DNA from: an uncultured Verrucomicrobiota bacterium
Lineage (GTDB): Bacteria > Verrucomicrobiota > Verrucomicrobiae > Verrucomicrobiales > DEV007
NCBI GenBank assembly: GCA_902591645.1
Contig: CACJBM010000001.1
Location: 1 to 64,000 of the forward strand
Reading direction: 5' to 3'
DNA length: 64,000 nt
The notes below the pieces were generated by a model. That model ran no database searches, was not told where the DNA came from, and saw only the letters and a list, made by a program, of their open reading frames with translations. Both the position numbers and the translations under genes were made by a program. Of the stretch, positions 60,997 through 64,000 are shown in pieces; position 1 is the first letter of the stretch; each line of letters starts with the position of its first letter.

Positions 60997-62022
60997 TTAT
61001 GACCAGCCATGCGAGTCGCGGACCTGAATCATAGTGTCGAGGATAGTGTTCCAAGTGTCCACCTCTTCAAGCATCGCGTTAGGGAACATGCAACCGTCCC
61101 AGCAAATATGCTCAATGCCTCTTTCCTGAGCATCTTTGAGCCAGTAACCGGAGGCCTTCACGATATCAAGCTTGCCGTTCGGATCGTCTGCGGGGCAATG
61201 CTTTCCTGTCTTGTCATGCGTCCCGGCCCCGTGCACGGTCCCGTCGTTCTGAGCGACATGAAAATCAATTGTCCATGGGCGGAGCTTGTCGGTCATTGTT
61301 TCGTAAGCGGCCCAGAACTCTTCGTCACTATAGTTCTCACTCACTAATGCATGGTCAGGAGCGTTATAACCTAGCAGATATAAATAAGTGTGTGCCAGGT
61401 CTGCTTGGAATCCAAGAGAGTCAGGCATTCCAACACCTTCGAGTATGTCCAGCATGTCTTTCCAGCTATGCATTCCTGCCCAGCAGATTTCACCTTCGGC
61501 GGCGAGCCTTTCACCGCTGTCTGCAGCGATCTTTGCAGCTTCTTGGAAAGTTTCGATGATTGTCGCAGTATTGGCAGGAGGATTTTCGGCCCATTTCTCG
61601 ACTCCGAACTCAGCGGAATCGATACGTATGACTCCATGCTTACGGACCCCGTGCTCATTGAAAACGCCTGCGATTCTGCAAGCCATTTTAACGGCATCAA
61701 GGAACTTGGCGCGTTGTTCTGCGTCTCCCATAGCCGAATCTCCGACAGTACCGGGCCAAATAGGAGCCACGAGTGAGCCCACATCAAAGCCCTTACCTTG
61801 AATCAAGTCGGCGATCGCCTTGAGATCATCGTTACTGGCTTCAGGGTCCGTGTGCGGTAAGAAAAGAAAATAGTCAATGCCATCAAATTTGGTTCCATTG
61901 ACTTCTGCGGCTGCTGTCAATTCAAGCATGCGCTCGAGACTAATTGGTGGTTCTTGTCCCTCATCGTCACCTTTACCGACGAGTCCGGGCCACATTGCGT
62001 TATGAAGTTTTGGGTTGCTCAT
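60997..62022 (-). CDS. Sugar phosphate isomerase/epimerase-like TIM-barrel protein
   Basis: 341 aa, cytoplasmic (no signal peptide). Xylose-isomerase-like barrel: [60 protein letters not shown] (metal Glu), [19 protein letters not shown] (metal Asp and His), [20 protein letters not shown] (His) and [16 protein letters not shown] near the end. The metal ligands of the superfamily thus appear to be present. Substrate unknown; close relatives in PVC genomes are simply called sugar isomerases. A strong terminator follows, and no gene is co-directional within 140 nt upstream, so it looks like a single-gene unit. Confidence 0.85.
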   Translation of the reverse strand: MSNPKLHNAMWPGLVGKGDDEGQEPPISLERMLELTAAAEVNGTKFDGIDYFLFLPHTDPEASNDDLKAIADLIQGKGFDVGSLVAPIWPGTVGDSAMGDAEQRAKFLDAVKMACRIAGVFNEHGVRKHGVIRIDSAEFGVEKWAENPPANTATIIETFQEAAKIAADSGERLAAEGEICWAGMHSWKDMLDILEGVGMPDSLGFQADLAHTYLYLLGYNAPDHALVSENYSDEEFWAAYETMTDKLRPWTIDFHVAQNDGTVHGAGTHDKTGKHCPADDPNGKLDIVKASGYWLKDAQERGIEHICWDGCMFPNAMLEEVDTWNTILDTMIQVRDSHGWS

Positions 62023-62169
62023 AGTTTATTTAAAATTGCTTATTAACTTAGTACTTAATTTTTATGGAAATCGACGGTAAGGGCAAGCGTCTAATAAGCA
62101 TGAGACAAATTTATTCTTCTTAAATGAGATAGTTAATATTAATGAAGTAATTAACTTAATCGATTAATC

Positions 62170-64000
62170 TCATATCTCGATTGCCTTTTCTAGGCTAGTG
62201 AGGAGCTGAGAGAGGATCTTTTCATTAGTGATTTTATTTCCTTCTGATGTGACAACATAAATAGTGTCAATCGCAGCGCCGCGAGTCGTTGTGATGCGCG
62301 CATGAGTCACTTCGAGTTCAATTTTCGCGATCGAAGAGAGTATGTTGTGAAGTAATCCGATCCGGTCCAGTGCCTGAATTTCAATGAGCGTATGATTCTC
62401 ATCGGCCTGATTGTTTATGTAGACTCTTTGGGGGAACTGATTGGCAAGTTCATGCCAGTCGAGGAGATCCTTGTCGGCTTCCTTGATAAGATCATCGTAA
62501 GAGAAGTCCTTATCGTTTAGGCCGGAAATTAGAAGCCTCTCAATGTTCTTTTTCTTATTTGAGGAGGTAATTGGTTCGAACTTTGTGGAGCATACACGAA
62601 ATATGTCAAACACGACGCCATCTCCTCTGGCAAAGAATTCAGCTGAAATGATGTTAACTTTTTGCGCAGCTAATGCACCCGTCAGGGAAGATGCCAGCTT
62701 GTGCTGGTCTTGCCATATGACACTGAATTCACTGCATCCTTGCTGCGCGATCTCACGCCAATGCAGTACCGGATTTGATGTGTTATTCGAACTTGCCCAG
62801 CCCTTAAAGTAGTCAACTAGAAGTTTAATGTGACGTGCGATATGGGAAGCCTCATTGCGAATGAAATACCTAGTAGGCATTTCATTGAAATGATCCATTG
62901 CCGTGCTTTCATGGCTTCTAGGCAACTGCTCAATTACTCTTTGAAGTAATTCATCTTTCGCCTCTTTGCGTTTTTTGGAAAAAGCTTTCGCATCTTCAAG
63001 GTACTCACGCGTCTCAAGATATAAAAAGCGCAGAGGAGCCTCTTTAGTGTCAGTCCATGAATTCAGATCGGTTCCCCGAGAGTCGGCATAGGTGAGTAGC
63101 ATCAGATAATCGAGCCACCGCTTGGATCCAACTATCTGAGCAAATTGGATAATTGTGTTGGGGTCATCAATGTTTTTAGTGTTTGCTGTTCTCCAGAGTT
63201 CGAGGTGAGAATTTACTAGGAACAGGAGGAGTTGACGCCTCTTGGTTTTTAGGGAGAACCGACGCGCAACGTTCTGAGCAAGAGTGGCGCTCGCGTCTTC
63301 ATGTTTAGATGTGTTCATTGCTCTTCCTGTGTCGTGGAGGAGGACCGCAAGATAGAGTACGAACGGATCTTCAATTTCCTGATAAATTACCTTGTAGAGA
63401 CTCTTGCGCTGATCCTCACTTTCTAATATTAACTTGTCCAGTTCTTCAGTGACTCTTAGGGTATGTTCGTCAGCAGAATATCTGTGAAAGAACTCATGTT
63501 GTACTAGGTTAGTCAGGGCGCCGAATTCTGGTAAGTATCTCCCTAGAACTCCTGAACTGTGCATTTCGCGAAGGGCCCTACTCACATCACCTTTACGGGA
63601 AAGTATCGCTTCGAAAGTGTCCCTGTTAGCGTCACTGTATCTGAACGCTCTATTGATCATTTTCCAGTTACGTTTAATGAGATCAGAGAGTTCCGGAGCC
63701 AGACGTAAGTGCCGTACCTGGGCATGCTGAAAAATTCCGATTAAACGGTCCGGATCTTTTTGGAAAACTTTCTTGGATTTAGGGTATATCCGATTGTTTT
63801 TTGCGACGAACCCATCGAAGTGTTCGACTTTGAATTTTCTTCTTGCCAGGAAACCGATGATTGGTTTTTTGTTTTCTGACTCTCTTTGCTGGAGATAAAA
63901 TCGGTCTCCAATTTCTTTTGCCTGTAAGAAAAGATTATTACTGTGGGTATAATAATCTCTCATGAATCCTTCGATTTTACGTAAGATTCCCCTTTGCTTA
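62170..64000 (-). CDS. glnD: GlnD-like [protein-PII] uridylyltransferase/uridylyl-removing enzyme, 5' part outside the window
   Basis: Partial: the reading frame stays open to the right edge (codons before the ATG at 63961-63963 read KIEGF), so that ATG is internal; FMRDYYTHSNNLF is a GlnD phrase from the middle of the enzyme. Visible parts: the HD uridylyl-removing domain (HEFFHRYSADEHTLRVTEEL, LAVLLHDTGRAMNTSKHEDA) and two C-terminal ACT domains (WQDQHKLASSLTGALAAQKV; LIEIQALDRIGLLHNILSSI). The nucleotidyltransferase domain must lie beyond 64000. GlnD senses glutamine and modifies PII, controlling nitrogen assimilation. The intact HD motif suggests the removing activity is kept. Confidence 0.9.
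   Translation of the reverse strand, partial: KQRGILRKIEGFMRDYYTHSNNLFLQAKEIGDRFYLQQRESENKKPIIGFLARRKFKVEHFDGFVAKNNRIYPKSKKVFQKDPDRLIGIFQHAQVRHLRLAPELSDLIKRNWKMINRAFRYSDANRDTFEAILSRKGDVSRALREMHSSGVLGRYLPEFGALTNLVQHEFFHRYSADEHTLRVTEELDKLILESEDQRKSLYKVIYQEIEDPFVLYLAVLLHDTGRAMNTSKHEDASATLAQNVARRFSLKTKRRQLLLFLVNSHLELWRTANTKNIDDPNTIIQFAQIVGSKRWLDYLMLLTYADSRGTDLNSWTDTKEAPLRFLYLETREYLEDAKAFSKKRKEAKDELLQRVIEQLPRSHESTAMDHFNEMPTRYFIRNEASHIARHIKLLVDYFKGWASSNNTSNPVLHWREIAQQGCSEFSVIWQDQHKLASSLTGALAAQKVNIISAEFFARGDGVVFDIFRVCSTKFEPITSSNKKKNIERLLISGLNDKDFSYDDLIKEADKDLLDWHELANQFPQRVYINNQADENHTLIEIQALDRIGLLHNILSSIAKIELEVTHARITTTRGAAIDTIYVVTSEGNKITNEKILSQLLTSLEKAIEI

Noticed and set aside
63961..63963. ATG here as the start of the last gene
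   Set aside because: The frame is open to the window edge and the local sequence (GFMRDYYTHS) is internal to GlnD proteins.

Overview
The window looks like the chromosome of a free-living, probably aquatic member of the Verrucomicrobiota (PVC group). The evidence is the density of families typical of that group: DUF1549/DUF1553/PSCyt1 cytochrome proteins paired with DUF1501 proteins, a DUF1592-type cytochrome with a DUF1552 partner, PVC-type beta-propeller dehydrogenases, DUF1080, and very large secreted proteins with thrombospondin type 3 (TSP3) Asp-rich repeats. The assignment is an inference from gene content; there is no rRNA here. I see no phage, IS element or CRISPR array.

Layout. 0.1-13.1 kb: a propeller/HEAT protein, two giant secreted TSP3/lectin/discoidin proteins, formate-THF ligase (fhs) and a DUF3754 membrane protein. 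13.1-20.1 kb: two secreted esterases, a membrane SRPBCC protein, and a DUF1592 cytochrome + DUF1552 pair. 20.1-25.5 kb, mostly minus strand: a ribose-type ABC permease with an extra periplasmic domain, a circularly permuted sugar-binding lipoprotein, a hydrolase, an MFS transporter and a CPBP protease. 25.7 kb: tRNA-Arg(CCU). 26.6-42 kb: a hydroxypyruvate-isomerase-like protein, then genes that together look like a non-phosphorylative (Weimberg-type) pentonate pathway (two GntP symporters, an IlvD/Edd dehydratase, a KdaD-like FAH-fold dehydratase, alpha-ketoglutarate-semialdehyde dehydrogenase, an amidohydrolase). These are interrupted by a large SF2 helicase and a PSD1/DUF1501 pair. 43-44.5 kb: small genes, including a SelW/Rdx-family selenoprotein whose CxxC motif is written TGA-x-x-TGA, and a small Smr protein. 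44.5-50 kb: a three-gene minus-strand operon (DUF1080, PI-PLC-like, propeller dehydrogenase), a GDPD phosphodiesterase, a LURP-one/scramblase-like protein and a duplicated fragment of the GDPD 3' end. 50-60 kb: a co-directional minus-strand set of WD40-PSCyt1, Big2/DUF1549/DUF1553, two DUF1501 proteins and an FG-GAP protein. 60-64 kb: an EamA transporter, a sugar isomerase-like TIM barrel with a clear terminator, and the C-terminal two thirds of GlnD running off the right edge.

The two most unusual items are (1) the short gene at 43678-43896, which ordinary gene callers would miss because of its two in-frame TGA codons and which reads as a UxxU SelW with a candidate bacterial SECIS; and (2) the binding protein at 21554-22597, whose two lobes are in reversed order relative to RbsB, next to a permease with an added extracytoplasmic alpha/beta domain and no adjacent ATPase gene. 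All functional calls rest on reading the sequence and remembered family signatures; no database search was run.
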